Source: Promicromonospora umidemergens (GTDB taxonomy: Bacteria > Actinomycetota > Actinomycetes > Actinomycetales > Cellulomonadaceae). Taken from it: a stretch of DNA of 64,000 bases. Shown piece after piece: positions 34,746 to 43,972 of the stretch. The notes beneath the pieces were generated by a model. That model ran no database searches. It saw only the letters and a program-made list of their open reading frames with translations, and had not been told where the DNA came from. Every line of letters starts with the position of its first letter. Position 1 is the first letter of the stretch. Where the stretch lies: positions 423,458-487,457 of the forward strand of contig NZ_JAMTCT010000002.1 of the NCBI RefSeq assembly GCF_024171995.1, given 5' to 3'. The position numbers and the translations under genes are program-made.

Positions 34746-35191
34746 AGGTCAGGCTTCGGACAGTTCGGATCGCGTCGGCTAGTTACGCCCGCACACCTGA
34801 TCCCTGGTAAGGGCCACGTCCAAGACGCGCACATTCGCCCAACTCGATTGTGAACCTGCGCCGGTAAAGGGTGGCGAGTTCCCCAGGGCAGTCCTGTCTT
34901 CGGGACGACCGACAACAACGCCGCCGACCGTGCCCGCCTCATAGGGCGACCGCTTCCAGCACCGTGCCGCTGGTCGATCACTCCGCCACCGCTCTCGTGG
35001 CAACCCGGCGGCGGAGTACATCACCCCGGACGGGTGCTATCTGATCTCGGGCGTCACATCGACGTCGAACTTGAGGTTCACCGGCCGCCCGTTGGTCATG
35101 CCAAGGCAGACCGACGAGGCTCGTCACGCCCATCAACGGAGATCCGACTCCTTTTGCGGGGATCGCCAAGAGCGGTAGCCGATCATCGCGC
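34746..35191. other. Intergenic stretch without a recognisable gene
   Basis: About 446 bases of mixed composition. Short frames occur on both strands but none has coding character or a recognised family. On the minus strand near 35020-35100 a fragment MTNGRPVNLKFDVDVTPEI resembles a protein end but is only twenty codons. Most likely debris of a former gene or island. Confidence 0.5.
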
Positions 35192-36568
35192 TCAACATTC
35201 GATCACGTTCACCGCCAGCCCTCCACGAGAGGTCTCCTTGTACTTCAGCTTCATGTCGGCACCGGTGTCGCGCATGGTCTTGATCACCTGGTCGAGGGAG
35301 ACCCGGTGGTTGCCGTCACCGTGCAGGGCGATGCGCGCCGCGTTGATCGCCTTGGTACTCGCGATGGCGTTGCGCTCGATACAGGGGATCTGAACGAGTC
35401 CACCGATCGGGTCGCACGTGAGCCCCAGATTGTGCTCCATGCCGATCTCGGCAGCGTTCTCGACCTGCTCGGGTGTCCCGCCCATGACTGCGCACAGTCC
35501 GGCAGCGGCCATCGAGCAGGCCGAGCCAATCTCGCCCTGGCACCCGACTTCTGCACCTGAGATCGACGCGTTCTCCTTGATGAGGATGCCGATGCCTGCT
35601 GCGGTGAGGAGGAACGTCACCACTCCGTCGTCGCTGGCGTCCGGGATGAACCGGTCGTAATAGTGCAGTACTGCCGGGAGGACGCCCGCCGCGCCGTTGG
35701 TCGGAGCGGTCACGACGCGTCCGCCGGCGGCGTTCTCCTCATTCACCGCCAGCGCGAAGAGAGTGACCCAGTCCATGGCGCCGATGGGGTCGCTTCGGCC
35801 CGGCTCGGCCGACAGCTTCGTATGAAGCAGCGGGGCGCGGCGCGGCACCTGCAACCCTCCGGGGAGCAGCTGCTCCTGGCTGGTGCACCCGTTATGGACG
35901 CACTCTTTCATCGCCGCCCAGATTCGCAGCAGCTCGCTACGCAGTTGCTCCTCAGACCGCCACACCAGCTCGTTGGCCAGCATGACCTCGGCGATGCTCA
36001 ACTGTTCCTGGGAGCAGTGACGCAGCAGTTCAGCGCCCGAGGCGAACGGATACGGGAGACGGGTGGCGCCAGGGGTGATGCGTCGTTGCGCCATCGCGTC
36101 CTGGGCCACCACAAACCCACCACCAACCGAGAAGTACGTCGACTCATGGACCGCGTCGCCCTGCCGGTCGAAGGCGCGGAAGGTCATCCCGTTGGGGTGC
36201 TCCGGCAGGCTCCGGCGTCTGTGCAGGATCAGGTCATCGCTGCGTGAGAAGCCGATCTGATGCTCTCCACCGAGCAGCAGCAGTCCGTCCGCGCAGATCT
36301 GCCTGGCCCGGGCACCGACGGTGGCAGTGTCGACGGCCTCGGGTGTGTCTCCCAACAGGCCCAAGATCACAGCCTCGTCCGAGCCGTGCCCGCGACCTGT
36401 GGCGCCCAGGGAGCCGAACAGCTCGGCCTGCACGCGCACAACCCTGCCTAGTTCGTCCTGGTCCCGTAGCGCGTCGACGAACGCGCCGGCCGCGCGCATC
36501 GGCCCGACCGTGTGGGAAGACGATGGCCCGATCCCGATGGAGAACAGGTCGAGCGCGCTCAGCGCCAT
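35192..36568 (-). CDS. sdaA: L-serine ammonia-lyase (L-serine dehydratase, single-chain)
   Basis: A 458-residue enzyme converting L-serine to pyruvate and ammonia with a [4Fe-4S] cluster. N-terminal beta domain: [20 protein letters not shown]; catalytic alpha domain with the cluster Cys residues in [23 protein letters not shown] and IPCIERNA, and [11 protein letters not shown]. Full family length. ATG 36568 follows GAGGAGCGCTC. It lies behind a glycine riboswitch and a gcvH remnant, an arrangement consistent with an ancestral glycine-cleavage/serine operon (gcvT-gcvH-glyA-sdaA order is known in Streptomyces). Confidence 0.97.
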   Translation of the reverse strand: MALSALDLFSIGIGPSSSHTVGPMRAAGAFVDALRDQDELGRVVRVQAELFGSLGATGRGHGSDEAVILGLLGDTPEAVDTATVGARARQICADGLLLLGGEHQIGFSRSDDLILHRRRSLPEHPNGMTFRAFDRQGDAVHESTYFSVGGGFVVAQDAMAQRRITPGATRLPYPFASGAELLRHCSQEQLSIAEVMLANELVWRSEEQLRSELLRIWAAMKECVHNGCTSQEQLLPGGLQVPRRAPLLHTKLSAEPGRSDPIGAMDWVTLFALAVNEENAAGGRVVTAPTNGAAGVLPAVLHYYDRFIPDASDDGVVTFLLTAAGIGILIKENASISGAEVGCQGEIGSACSMAAAGLCAVMGGTPEQVENAAEIGMEHNLGLTCDPIGGLVQIPCIERNAIASTKAINAARIALHGDGNHRVSLDQVIKTMRDTGADMKLKYKETSRGGLAVNVIEC

Positions 36569-36779
36569 GAGCGCTCCTCATGACGGCGTGCCCGCGGGCG
36601 GATGTGCATGGGTGAGTTTCTCCTCGTGTAGTCCGATGACGAGAAACTGACGCCCGTCACGACACGTTCCATCTGCTCACGGAAGTCTGCGGACGCCGCT
36701 ATACCGAACGCGGCGGCTTTGCCGACAGTCGCGTGCTCGGGTGGTCCACTCTGCTGCACGATGCGGCTGTCGACCCTGC

Positions 36780-36890
36780 TCATGTGTCGGCACCGTTGCG
36801 CAGCTGGCTGCCGACCGCGGGCAGATCGACATGGACGATGTCGCCCAGGGCTTCGGTCGCGACGTGCGACACCCCGATCCCGATGGGCAG
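36780..36890 (-). pseudogene. Glycine-cleavage H-protein (gcvH) remnant
   Basis: About 36 codons reading IGIGVSHVATEALGDIVHVD then LPAVGSQLRNGAD, matching the GcvH stretch that precedes the lipoyl-lysine site (compare the family's ITxxAxxxLGDIVxVDLPxVG). It stops at a TGA with the lipoyl site gone from this frame. No gcvT, glyA or intact gcvH remains between the riboswitch and sdaA. Confidence 0.7.
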
Positions 36891-37034
36891 TCGGGATGGT
36901 CGTCTGCGTTGACGAACTGTCGAGGGCACCCTAGGCCCATCTGGGCTGCTGATGCGATCGTCAGAACTGGAGGGGTGGGAGCAGATCATGGGAACTCCAA
37001 GGCCAGGCCGGCGGACGCCAGCACGATGAGTTCC

Positions 37035-37235
37035 TCCCCGCTCTGTCTGTGACCTGAGAGTTTTGTGCCGACACATGGCCGGCTTGCCCCGTCGGTGAGC
37101 CAGGCACGAAGCTCGGCTGCTCTCCAGAGTTCCTTGTCGTGGCGGTACGGGGGCCTGAGAGATTCCTGGGGAGGTGTTGCTCCTACGGCGCCACCTGAGG
37201 GTCGCTCAGGTGAACTCTCCCGCCACGCTACAGGG
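37035..37235 (-). promoter_or_regulatory. Tandem glycine riboswitch
   Basis: Read on the minus strand from 37235: first aptamer with GTGGCGGGAGAGTTC, GGCGCCGTAGGAGCAA and AATCTCTCAGG, a short linker, then the second aptamer with AACTCTGGAGAGCAGC, CACCGACGGGGCAA and AAACTCTCAGG, then ACAGACAGAGCGGGGAGG. These are the two conserved halves of the gcvT/glycine riboswitch (established family), placed upstream of the gcvH remnant and sdaA. It probably activates or represses serine/glycine catabolism in response to glycine; the leader is about 450 bases from the sdaA start because of lost genes. Confidence 0.92.
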
Positions 37236-37311
37236 ATGTTCAATTTTGGACGTTTCAGCGAGCACGGTATCAGATCAGTTCAATAGGGGTTCCAACTGAG
37301 GTTTTCTCGCC

Positions 37312-37566
37312 TCATTCTGTGGCCGGGCGTTGAAGGCGGAGCAGTACGAGGGTGGCCGCGGCCATCCCGGTGATGCGCCAAGGATCCAGCGTGATGCGGC
37401 GCAGGATGGGCCAGGTCGCCTTGAGTAGCGCGCTGGCGCGCTCGGCCGGGGCGCGGAACGCGTCGATCGCCGCGTTGCGGCTGACCGCGTCGGCGTTCAG
37501 GCTGGTCCCCATGAACGGCACGATGATGCCCGCCAGATCTGGCCGTGCTCCTCCTGCCAGACCCAA
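37312..37566 (-). mobile_element. IS5-family transposase C-terminal fragment
   Basis: Eighty-four codons, with SRNAAIDAFRAPAERASALL, KATWPILRRI and TGMAAATLVLLRLQR: the closing DDE-domain helix with the catalytic Glu region (RAPAERA) of IS5-type transposases. N-terminal two-thirds are missing. No terminal inverted repeats found. Confidence 0.6.
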
Positions 37567-37981
37567 CGGAGCTGTTCCGGTGGAAGGCCGCCCTCACCTG
37601 CCGCCACAACACCGAGACGATGACCAGCGGACGCTCCGCTCCATCGCACGATCCACCGGCGTCTCGGTCGGGACCGTGCAAAACTTCCTCACTGCGCCCA
37701 AGACCACGCGCGAGCGCCTCACAGAACACCTTGCCCGCGCCGAGGTGGAAGCCGACCGGCTTCGACGGCAGCTCGACCAGCCGTCCTGAGCGCTGACTGC
37801 CGCACTGTGACTGCTTGTTCTGCGCGGCTGGCTCCAGGTCGCCGAGTGAGAGAGCTCAGGCCGCGTTAGTTGAGGCGCGACGACGATGGTCTGGTCGCGG
37901 TGCCGCCCTCCGCGGGGATGTCTCCGTTGCCTTAGCCACGACACCGAGTCGACGCCGTGCGCTCGCCGAGAGGCCGTTGCT
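37567..37981 (+). other. HTH-bearing protein fragment and intergenic remainder
   Basis: Bases 37600-37789 (plus) read RTLRSIARSTGVSVGTVQNF then LTAPKTTRERLTEHLARAEV and end with RRQLDQPS and a stop: a helix-turn-helix and a coiled C-terminus of an otherwise missing protein, possibly a replication or transposition protein. Bases 37790-37981 contain nothing recognisable. Confidence 0.45.
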
Positions 37982-38635
37982 TCAGCGTCGGGGCTGGACG
38001 AGTCCCGCGTCGTAGGCGAAAACGATCGCCGCGGCCCGGTCGCGGGCGCCGAGCTTGGTGAAGAGGCCGCCGACATGAGTCTTGACCGTGGTCTCGGCGA
38101 GAAAGAGCCGGTCGGCGATCTCTTGGTTGGACGCGCCCCGCGCCATGAGCCGCAGGACGTCGAGCTCGCGGCCGGTGAGCGCGTCGAGCCGGTCGTCGTA
38201 GTGGGTCAACGGGCGCACCGACCGGCGGTAGGAGTCGAGGATCGGCCCCAGTAGGGTCCCGTCGATCCAGGTACCGCCGGCAGCGACCGTCCGTATTGCC
38301 TCGATCAGGTTCTCGGCGGTGGCGGACTTCAGCTCGAAGCCCGCGGCGCCGGCGTCGACCGCGGACCACAGCACGTGGTCGTCGTCGAACGTGGTGAGGA
38401 TGCAGACCGGCGGGCCGTCCGCGGCCCGCAGTCGGCGAGTCGCCTCGACGCCGTCGACACCCGGCATCCGTACGTCCATGCACACGACGTCGGGTGTGTG
38501 CTGGGCAACGGCCTGGACGACGTCGCCGCCGTCACCCCGCTCGGCCACCACGCGGATGTCCGGCTGGCTGCGCAGGATCAGTCCGAGGCCGGCGCGCACC
38601 ATCGGCTGGTCGTCGACCAAGAGGACGCGGATCAC
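37982..38635 (-). CDS. NarL/LuxR-type response regulator
   Basis: A 217-residue regulator: receiver with phospho-Asp in VVCMDVRMPGVDGVEATR (about residue 53) and Lys in FELKSAT, then a LuxR HTH (LTGRELDVLRLMARGASNQE, IADRLFLAETTVKTHVGGLF). The GTG start overlaps the kinase stop as GTGA. Partner of the adjacent kinase. Confidence 0.95.
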   Translation of the reverse strand: MIRVLLVDDQPMVRAGLGLILRSQPDIRVVAERGDGGDVVQAVAQHTPDVVCMDVRMPGVDGVEATRRLRAADGPPVCILTTFDDDHVLWSAVDAGAAGFELKSATAENLIEAIRTVAAGGTWIDGTLLGPILDSYRRSVRPLTHYDDRLDALTGRELDVLRLMARGASNQEIADRLFLAETTVKTHVGGLFTKLGARDRAAAIVFAYDAGLVQPRR

Positions 38636-39741
38636 GAGCTCGCCCTGACGAGTCTGCGAGGCAAGGACGCTTCGACCACCCAGCTGCCGCGGTCGGGACG
38701 GGCCTGGAAGTTGCCGTCGATCGCGGCCACCCGATGCTCGAGCCCGGCCAGCCCGATACCGGCACCCGCGGGCGGCGTGTGCGGACCCAGTGCGTTCTCC
38801 ACCCGCACACTGATCATGTCGCGATCGCCCTCAATCCGGATCGTCGCCTCGGGCGCGAGAGCGTGCTTGGCCACGTTGGTGAGGGCCTCGCGCAGCACGT
38901 CGTGCAGGACGATGCGCGTAGCCGCGTCGATACCGTCGGCATCACCCGAGACATCGAGGTCGATGCGCATACCTGCCTCGCGGTACCTGGTCACCAAACG
39001 GTCGAGCTCGCCGGGTTCGAACGGTGCGGGCGCGCTGTTGCCCTGGTGCATGAGCATCAGGGCCTGGCGCAGCTCGTCCATGCCCTGGCGGCCCACGGCT
39101 TCGGCCTGCCGCAGGGCCTCGGCGGCCTCGGTGGGCGAGGAGGCCAGGTTCAGCCGCGCGCCCGACAGGTGGAGCAGGACGACGGAGAAGCTGTGCCCCA
39201 CCAGGTCGTGCAGGTCCCGGGCGACGCGCTGGCGATCCTCGGCCACGGCTGTCTCGGCGAGCTGCGTGCGGGTCCGGTCCAGCTCGTCGATGAGCGCCCA
39301 CTGCTGCCCGACGACGTGGCCGAAGCCCCAGCCGATCAGCAGTCCGCCGCACCAGATCCAGGCACCGATCCCGCGGGACCAGCTAGCGTTCTGCAGCGCC
39401 CAGACGAGGAACGGCGACACCAGGCTCAGGATCATGAGGACGGCGTCCGGCCGTCGCACGGGGCCGGCCGCGACCACTGCCAGCGCCACGACCACCACCA
39501 TGAAGCCGCTCTGGGTGACCACCGCGGCGTCACCGACGAGCGTCGGGGCCAGGATCCACGACAGGAGCAACCAGCCCGGCATCGACCGCCACACGGCGCG
39601 CACGATCAGCGCCGGGATGATCGCGAGTGCCGGGACCCAGCCCCAGTCCGACGTGTAGGCGAGGTTGAGCAATCCCATGCCGGTACCCAGCATGGCGGCT
39701 CCGATGACGAACCCGTCGCGGTCTCGGAGCAGGGAGAGCAT
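38632..39741 (-). CDS. NarL-type sensor histidine kinase
   Basis: A 369-residue kinase with about six hydrophobic segments in the first 150 residues, a HisKA_3 dimerisation domain with phospho-His in VARDLHDLVGHSFSVVLLHL, and a HATPase with VLREALTNVAKHA and GAGIGLAGLEHR. Start ATG 39741. The pair with the response regulator probably controls the adjacent divergent membrane and SRPBCC genes; that target is inferred from position. Confidence 0.93.
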   Translation of the reverse strand: MLSLLRDRDGFVIGAAMLGTGMGLLNLAYTSDWGWVPALAIIPALIVRAVWRSMPGWLLLSWILAPTLVGDAAVVTQSGFMVVVVALAVVAAGPVRRPDAVLMILSLVSPFLVWALQNASWSRGIGAWIWCGGLLIGWGFGHVVGQQWALIDELDRTRTQLAETAVAEDRQRVARDLHDLVGHSFSVVLLHLSGARLNLASSPTEAAEALRQAEAVGRQGMDELRQALMLMHQGNSAPAPFEPGELDRLVTRYREAGMRIDLDVSGDADGIDAATRIVLHDVLREALTNVAKHALAPEATIRIEGDRDMISVRVENALGPHTPPAGAGIGLAGLEHRVAAIDGNFQARPDRGSWVVEASLPRRLVRASS

Positions 39742-39949
39742 GCCAGAAATATAGCCAGCCGATGCCGGGATCCGACCGCGGTGCCGGCCTGCCTCCTCCC
39801 GTGGGAGGAGGCGACGGCGCATTCCTGGTCCGGAGGACGACCTCCTCAGATACCTGGCTCCGAGGACGGCGTCGCCGTGGCCTCCTAGGTTCATCGGTGA
39901 ACCCGACCTCCGCACACAGCCGACCGACTACTCACCTGGGGACACACTG

Positions 39950-40675
39950 ATGACGACAACCTCTCGCTCCGTCCGACGCCGGTGGTGGTGGGCGCTGTGG
40001 GCGTTCCTGGCTGTCTCCGCTGTCGGATTCGGCATCACCTCCCTCGGAGCCCTGGTGCTCGGTGGCGAGGACGCGAGCCTCATCCCGATCGACCCGGACG
40101 TGGCGACCCACTTCCTGTCCATCCTGGTCCATGGCCTGCCCGGCGGAGTGGCACTGCTCCTGGGGCCGTTTCAGTTCGTGCGGCCGCTGCGCGTCCGGTA
40201 TCCCGCGGCGCACCTGCTCATCGGCCGAATCTACCTGATCGCCGTGGTGGTCGCGGCGGTCGCGTCCTTCTACGCCGCCACGGTCTCGCTCAGCGGCTTC
40301 TCGATCCAGGTCGCGTTCTACCTGCTCGCGGCCGCCTGGCTGTACACAGCGGCGCAGGCCTATCGCACCATCCGGCGCGGTGAGGTCCAGCTGCACCGGA
40401 TCTGGATGATCCGCAACTACGCGCTCACCTTCGCCGCGGTGAGCCTGCGCGTCTTCCTGATCACCGGCACCGGCGTACTGATGCCTGCTTTCCCGTCGCT
40501 GGAATTCGAGCAGGTCTACCACGCCAGCGGATGGGCATCCATCGTCGTCAACGTCATGGTGGCCGAGTACTTCATCGTCCAGCGCACCGTCCAGCCCTTG
40601 CTCCAGCGCCGGCAGCGACGCGAGCCCGCCGCTACCCCTACGCTCGCACCGGCTCCAGCCGCACAGGGTGAATGA
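39950..40675 (+). CDS. DUF2306 multi-pass membrane protein
   Basis: A 241-residue protein with six or seven hydrophobic segments; the DUF2306 hallmarks HLLIGRIYLIAVVVA, YRTIRRGEVQLHRIWMIRNY and EYFIVQRTVQ are visible. Function unknown. Divergent from the histidine kinase. Confidence 0.88.
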   Translation: MTTTSRSVRRRWWWALWAFLAVSAVGFGITSLGALVLGGEDASLIPIDPDVATHFLSILVHGLPGGVALLLGPFQFVRPLRVRYPAAHLLIGRIYLIAVVVAAVASFYAATVSLSGFSIQVAFYLLAAAWLYTAAQAYRTIRRGEVQLHRIWMIRNYALTFAAVSLRVFLITGTGVLMPAFPSLEFEQVYHASGWASIVVNVMVAEYFIVQRTVQPLLQRRQRREPAATPTLAPAPAAQGE

Positions 40676-40738
40676 CGCGGCTTGGAACCGGTGCACGACC
40701 ACCGCTCGGCCTTCCCGAGAACGACAAAAGGACACGAC

Positions 40739-41176
40739 ATGCCGCACTACCAGGCAAGCGCAACGACCTCGGCTCCACCCCACACCGTGTGGGATCTGCT
40801 GATCGACGGTCGTACCTGGCCGCGCTGGTCCTCCGGACTGGACGAGCTGGTGCAGGAGCGTTCCAGCGGGCTCGACCCACACGGCCGCGATAGCGTCGGA
40901 GCGATCCGCGCGTTCCGCACCGGCCGGATCGTCACCGGCGAACGTCTGACCGAACTGGCCCCCCAGCAGCGCATGGCATACGAGGACGCCTTCAACTTCG
41001 CGCTCAAGGACTACCGGGCAGTCATCGAACTGGAACCGACCAGCACCGGCGGTACCAACATCGACTGGCACGGCACCTGGCGGACGCGTCCCGGCATCGG
41101 CTGGACACTACCCTTCGTCCTGCCCGGCGTGATGCAGCGCATGGCCGACGACCTCGCCGACTACGCGGCCAGGTGA
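40739..41176 (+). CDS. SRPBCC (START-like) ligand-binding protein
   Basis: A 145-residue hydrophobic-cavity protein with the SRPBCC pattern (TTSAPPHTVWDLLIDGRTWP at the start, WSSGL, AFNFALKDYRAVIELEPT and ending VMQRMADDLADYA). No catalytic residues assigned. ATG follows AAAGGACACGAC. May be co-transcribed with the DUF2306 gene 63 bases upstream. Confidence 0.88.
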   Translation: MPHYQASATTSAPPHTVWDLLIDGRTWPRWSSGLDELVQERSSGLDPHGRDSVGAIRAFRTGRIVTGERLTELAPQQRMAYEDAFNFALKDYRAVIELEPTSTGGTNIDWHGTWRTRPGIGWTLPFVLPGVMQRMADDLADYAAR

Positions 41177-41853
41177 CAGCCAGCCGTTGATGATTCCCGG
41201 GGTGGGCGGTGCTCCTGGCACACGCCAGCATGGGCGCATGGGCGCGACCGACCTTGATGTGTCCGACTTGCGCGACGCCTTGCCAGTCTCGTCGCTACTC
41301 GCCTGTCCGACGACCAGCGGCCCAGTCGGCGTCCATGAGCCGATCGTGGATGTCCATCTTGTCCAGGAACACACTAGGCATCTTCTCGCCCTGGGCCCGC
41401 AAATGAGTGAATGGGCATGACCCCGGTGTCGAGGCCGTGAACGCGCACTGGGCTGGCGATGAGCGAGGTGACTGTTGCCCATTTACCAGCCCGCACCACC
41501 GATGTGGGAACCGCTCGACGCCACGAGCAGGATGCTGAAGTCTTCGTCCTGCCGGTCTCCGTACCCGCCCGGGGTCCGCACAGGACGTTGAGCACGTACA
41601 GGCCGAGCACCAGGCGCTTGCCGCTGCCGCACTCGGCAGATGCTCGCAGAGAGTCGATAACGCGGCGGCCGAGACTTTGCGACACGGGGAAAACTCGATC
41701 CTGGGTACCGTTCTGCTGGGAGTTCAGCCAACTGGCTACGGAGGTGGCCGAGAATCCACAGGGATCGCGCCGCTCCTGTACCAGGCGGGTCTGCGGCAAC
41801 TGGCGGTGCTGGTGCGCCTTCGAGGTGGGCTCGGGCGTCGGCGTCCTCGCTGT
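41177..41853. other. Intergenic stretch without a recognisable gene
   Basis: About 680 bases. The longest frames are GC-rich shadows. On the minus strand QSLGRRVIDSLRASAECGSG (about 41585-41690) has mild coding character but no family I recognise. Possibly a decayed regulator or gene fragment. Confidence 0.4.
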
Positions 41854-42510
41854 TCAGGCGCCCGCCGTGGTCGCCTCGTTGCGCATCTGCGTGAGGACGT
41901 CGACGAGCGTCTCGATCTCCTGTGCCCCGGACAGGCTGTACGTGTTCTCGAAGACGAAGAAGGGCACGACCTGGATGCCCAGCTGCCCCGCTCGATCGGT
42001 GTCTGCACGGACATCCCCGAGGTGCTGTTCCGATACCAGTGAACGCTCGACATCGGCCCGGTCGAGGCCCAGCCCTTCGGCGATGGCGAGGAGAACGTCA
42101 AGGTGACCGATGTGTTTGCCTTCGGCGAAGTGGGCGCGGTACAACGCTGCGGCCGCGTCGACCTGTCGGCCACGTGCCTTGGCATGGTGCAGGAGCTGAT
42201 GAGCCTTCAGGGTGCTCGCCTGCTGGATGTCCCGGAGACGGTAGGGCAGTGCCGCTTCGGCCGTCATCCGGATCAGCGGCCGGCTCCTCTCCTCGAGCTC
42301 CTCCGGCGGTATCCCGCGGTAGTCCCGGAAGAACTCTGCGTTACTGCCCTCGTAGTCCTCCGGCAGGTCCGGCATCAGTTGGAACGAGTGATATTCGATG
42401 TCGACGGGAACCGCTACCTGGGACACGGCCACCTCGAATCTCGACGTCGCGATGTAGCAGAAGGGGCACACAATATCGACCCAGATGTCGACCTTGATGG
42501 ACTCGGTCAT
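41854..42510 (-). CDS. DsbA-family (FrnE-like) thiol oxidoreductase
   Basis: A 218-residue thioredoxin-fold protein. Redox motif CPFC in DIVCPFCYIA near residue 16; the helical insertion and cis-Pro segment VVPFFVFENTYSLSGAQ are typical FrnE. No signal peptide is seen, so it acts in the cytoplasm, probably in redox or oxidative-stress handling. Tail-to-head with the SDR gene. Confidence 0.95.
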   Translation of the reverse strand: MTESIKVDIWVDIVCPFCYIATSRFEVAVSQVAVPVDIEYHSFQLMPDLPEDYEGSNAEFFRDYRGIPPEELEERSRPLIRMTAEAALPYRLRDIQQASTLKAHQLLHHAKARGRQVDAAAALYRAHFAEGKHIGHLDVLLAIAEGLGLDRADVERSLVSEQHLGDVRADTDRAGQLGIQVVPFFVFENTYSLSGAQEIETLVDVLTQMRNEATTAGA

Positions 42511-42554
42511 TTCATCTCTCTTCTCTTCGAGCGCTTCTCAGCCGCACGATCGTG

Positions 42555-43301
42555 CTACGCGGCGTATCCGCCGTCGACTCTCAGCACCGCGCCGGTGACG
42601 TAGGACGCCTCCGGACTGGCGAGGAAGACAACCCCTGCGGCGACCTCCTCCGGCCTGCCGTACCTCCCCATCGCCGTCGTGGGAAGGAACATGGACGCGG
42701 CCGGACTGTCGGCCGGGTTCATGTCGGTGTCGATGAAGCCGACTTGGATCACGTTTACCGTGATGCCTCGGTGTGCCAGGTCACGCGCTGCGCCCCGGCT
42801 GTAGCCCTCGAGGGCTGACTTGGAGGCTGCATAGTCGGCCATCCCGGGGAAGCCCGCCCGCGTCGCTGCGCCGGTACTGATGCTCACGATCCGCCCACCG
42901 TCCGGCAGCAGCGGGAACGCTGTTCTGATCGCAGCCACGACGCCGGTGTAGTTCACCGCGAGCTGGCGGTCGAAGGCCGACTCGTCGGCGTCCTCACTGT
43001 CGATCGGGGCAGCGGCGGTATAGCCCGCGTTGTTGACCAAGATGTCCAGTCTTCCGAACTGCTGGCCCACGCTCTGGATGAGACCTGCCGCCTGCGTCGC
43101 ATCCGCCTGGTCAGCTCGAAAGGCCGCCGCGCGCACCCCCTTCGCCTCCAGGTCAGCGACTACGGCCTTGGCCCGATCCGCCGATGACGAGTAGCTGATC
43201 GCGACGTCAGCTCCTTCGTCAGCCAACGCCAGCGCTGATGCTGCCCCAATCCCCCGCGATCCGCCCGTGACGATCGCTACCTTGCCATCCAGCTTTCCCA
43301 T
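42555..43301 (-). CDS. Short-chain dehydrogenase/reductase (FabG-like)
   Basis: A 248-residue SDR: cofactor motif VAIVTGGSRGIGAASALAL, NAG (ILVNNAGYTA), catalytic Ser (IVSISTGA), and YxxxK in DYAASKSALEGYSRGAARDL; C-terminal PEEVAAGVVFLASPEASYVT motif. ATG 43301. Divergent from a TetR regulator with two palindromic sites between them, so it is probably its target. Confidence 0.95.
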   Translation of the reverse strand: MGKLDGKVAIVTGGSRGIGAASALALADEGADVAISYSSSADRAKAVVADLEAKGVRAAAFRADQADATQAAGLIQSVGQQFGRLDILVNNAGYTAAAPIDSEDADESAFDRQLAVNYTGVVAAIRTAFPLLPDGGRIVSISTGAATRAGFPGMADYAASKSALEGYSRGAARDLAHRGITVNVIQVGFIDTDMNPADSPAASMFLPTTAMGRYGRPEEVAAGVVFLASPEASYVTGAVLRVDGGYAA

Positions 43302-43338
43302 GATCTTCCAGCTCCCATCTCGATGCGCGACGCCGTTC

Positions 43339-43354
43339 TTGACCGCGCGGTCCA
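43339..43354. promoter_or_regulatory. TetR-type operator, copy 1
   Basis: TTGACCGCGCGGTCCA: perfect inner palindrome GACCG-CG-CGGTC. Part of a pair before the divergent SDR and TetR genes. Confidence 0.85.
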
Positions 43355-43367
43355 CCATAGAGAGTAA

Positions 43368-43383
43368 TGGACCGAGCGGTCAA
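43368..43383. promoter_or_regulatory. TetR-type operator, copy 2
   Basis: TGGACCGAGCGGTCAA. Its reverse complement matches copy 1 at 15 of 16 positions, and the two centres are 29 bp apart, about three helical turns, suggesting cooperative binding on one face. Confidence 0.85.
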
Positions 43384-43402
43384 GCATGCGTATCCTGGAG
43401 CC

Positions 43403-43942
43403 ATGGGACGTCCACGAGCGTTCGACGAGATGCAGGTACTGAACGCGGTTCGGGAGCAGTTCTGGGACGCCGGCTACGCCGCTACCTCGCTGGCAGACCT
43501 GATGCGGGTCAGTGGGCTGGGCAAAGGCAGCCTCTACGCGGCGTTCGGTGACAAACGTCAACTCTTCCTCCGGGTGCTGGGCAACTACACCGAAGGCGAC
43601 CACGACCATCTCCGGAGAGTCCTCACCGAGGCTCCACGAGCCATCGACGCTCTCCGCATGCTCCTCGAAGCGCCAAACGATGAGGGGACCAAGTCCGGTG
43701 CACGACGCGGCTGCCTGCTCGCCAACAGCACCTGCGAGCTCGGCAGCGCCGATCCGGAAGTCCTCGCCCACGCCCACGACACCTACGAGGCATCCACCGC
43801 GCTGATCGCCGACTGCGTCTCCCGCGCCCAGGACGAAGCGATCTGCCGGCCGGGTCGGAACCGGTCGCACTGGCTCGTGCCCTTCTTGCCGCACAACAGG
43901 GGACCGTGGCATGACTGGCTGTCCACCCCAGGCCGGATGTGA
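43403..43942 (+). CDS. TetR regulator with C-terminal frameshift
   Basis: The HTH and most of the ligand-binding domain are intact (MGRPRAFDEMQVLNAVREQF, DLMRVSGLGKGSLYAAFGDK, ANSTCELGSADPEVLAHAHD). Near 43838-43841 the frame departs from the family: the shifted frame reads DLPAGSEPVALARALLAAQQ GTVA, the expected closing helix, then TGA at 43912. In the encoded frame this becomes ICRPGRNRSHWLVPFLPHNR to a stop at 43942. Restoring one G (GAAGCG to GAAGCGG) would bring back the helix. Divergent from the SDR; likely binds the two GACCG-nn-CGGTC sites. Confidence 0.8.
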   Translation: MGRPRAFDEMQVLNAVREQFWDAGYAATSLADLMRVSGLGKGSLYAAFGDKRQLFLRVLGNYTEGDHDHLRRVLTEAPRAIDALRMLLEAPNDEGTKSGARRGCLLANSTCELGSADPEVLAHAHDTYEASTALIADCVSRAQDEAICRPGRNRSHWLVPFLPHNRGPWHDWLSTPGRM

Positions 43943-43972
43943 GGCGGGGTGCCGGTCTGTAGATTTTCCGCC

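Noticed and set aside
33760-37981. Integrated element anchored at tRNA-Pro
   Set aside because: There is debris after the tRNA, but I found no copy of the tRNA 3' end to form attR, and the only integrase fragment is 29 kb away.
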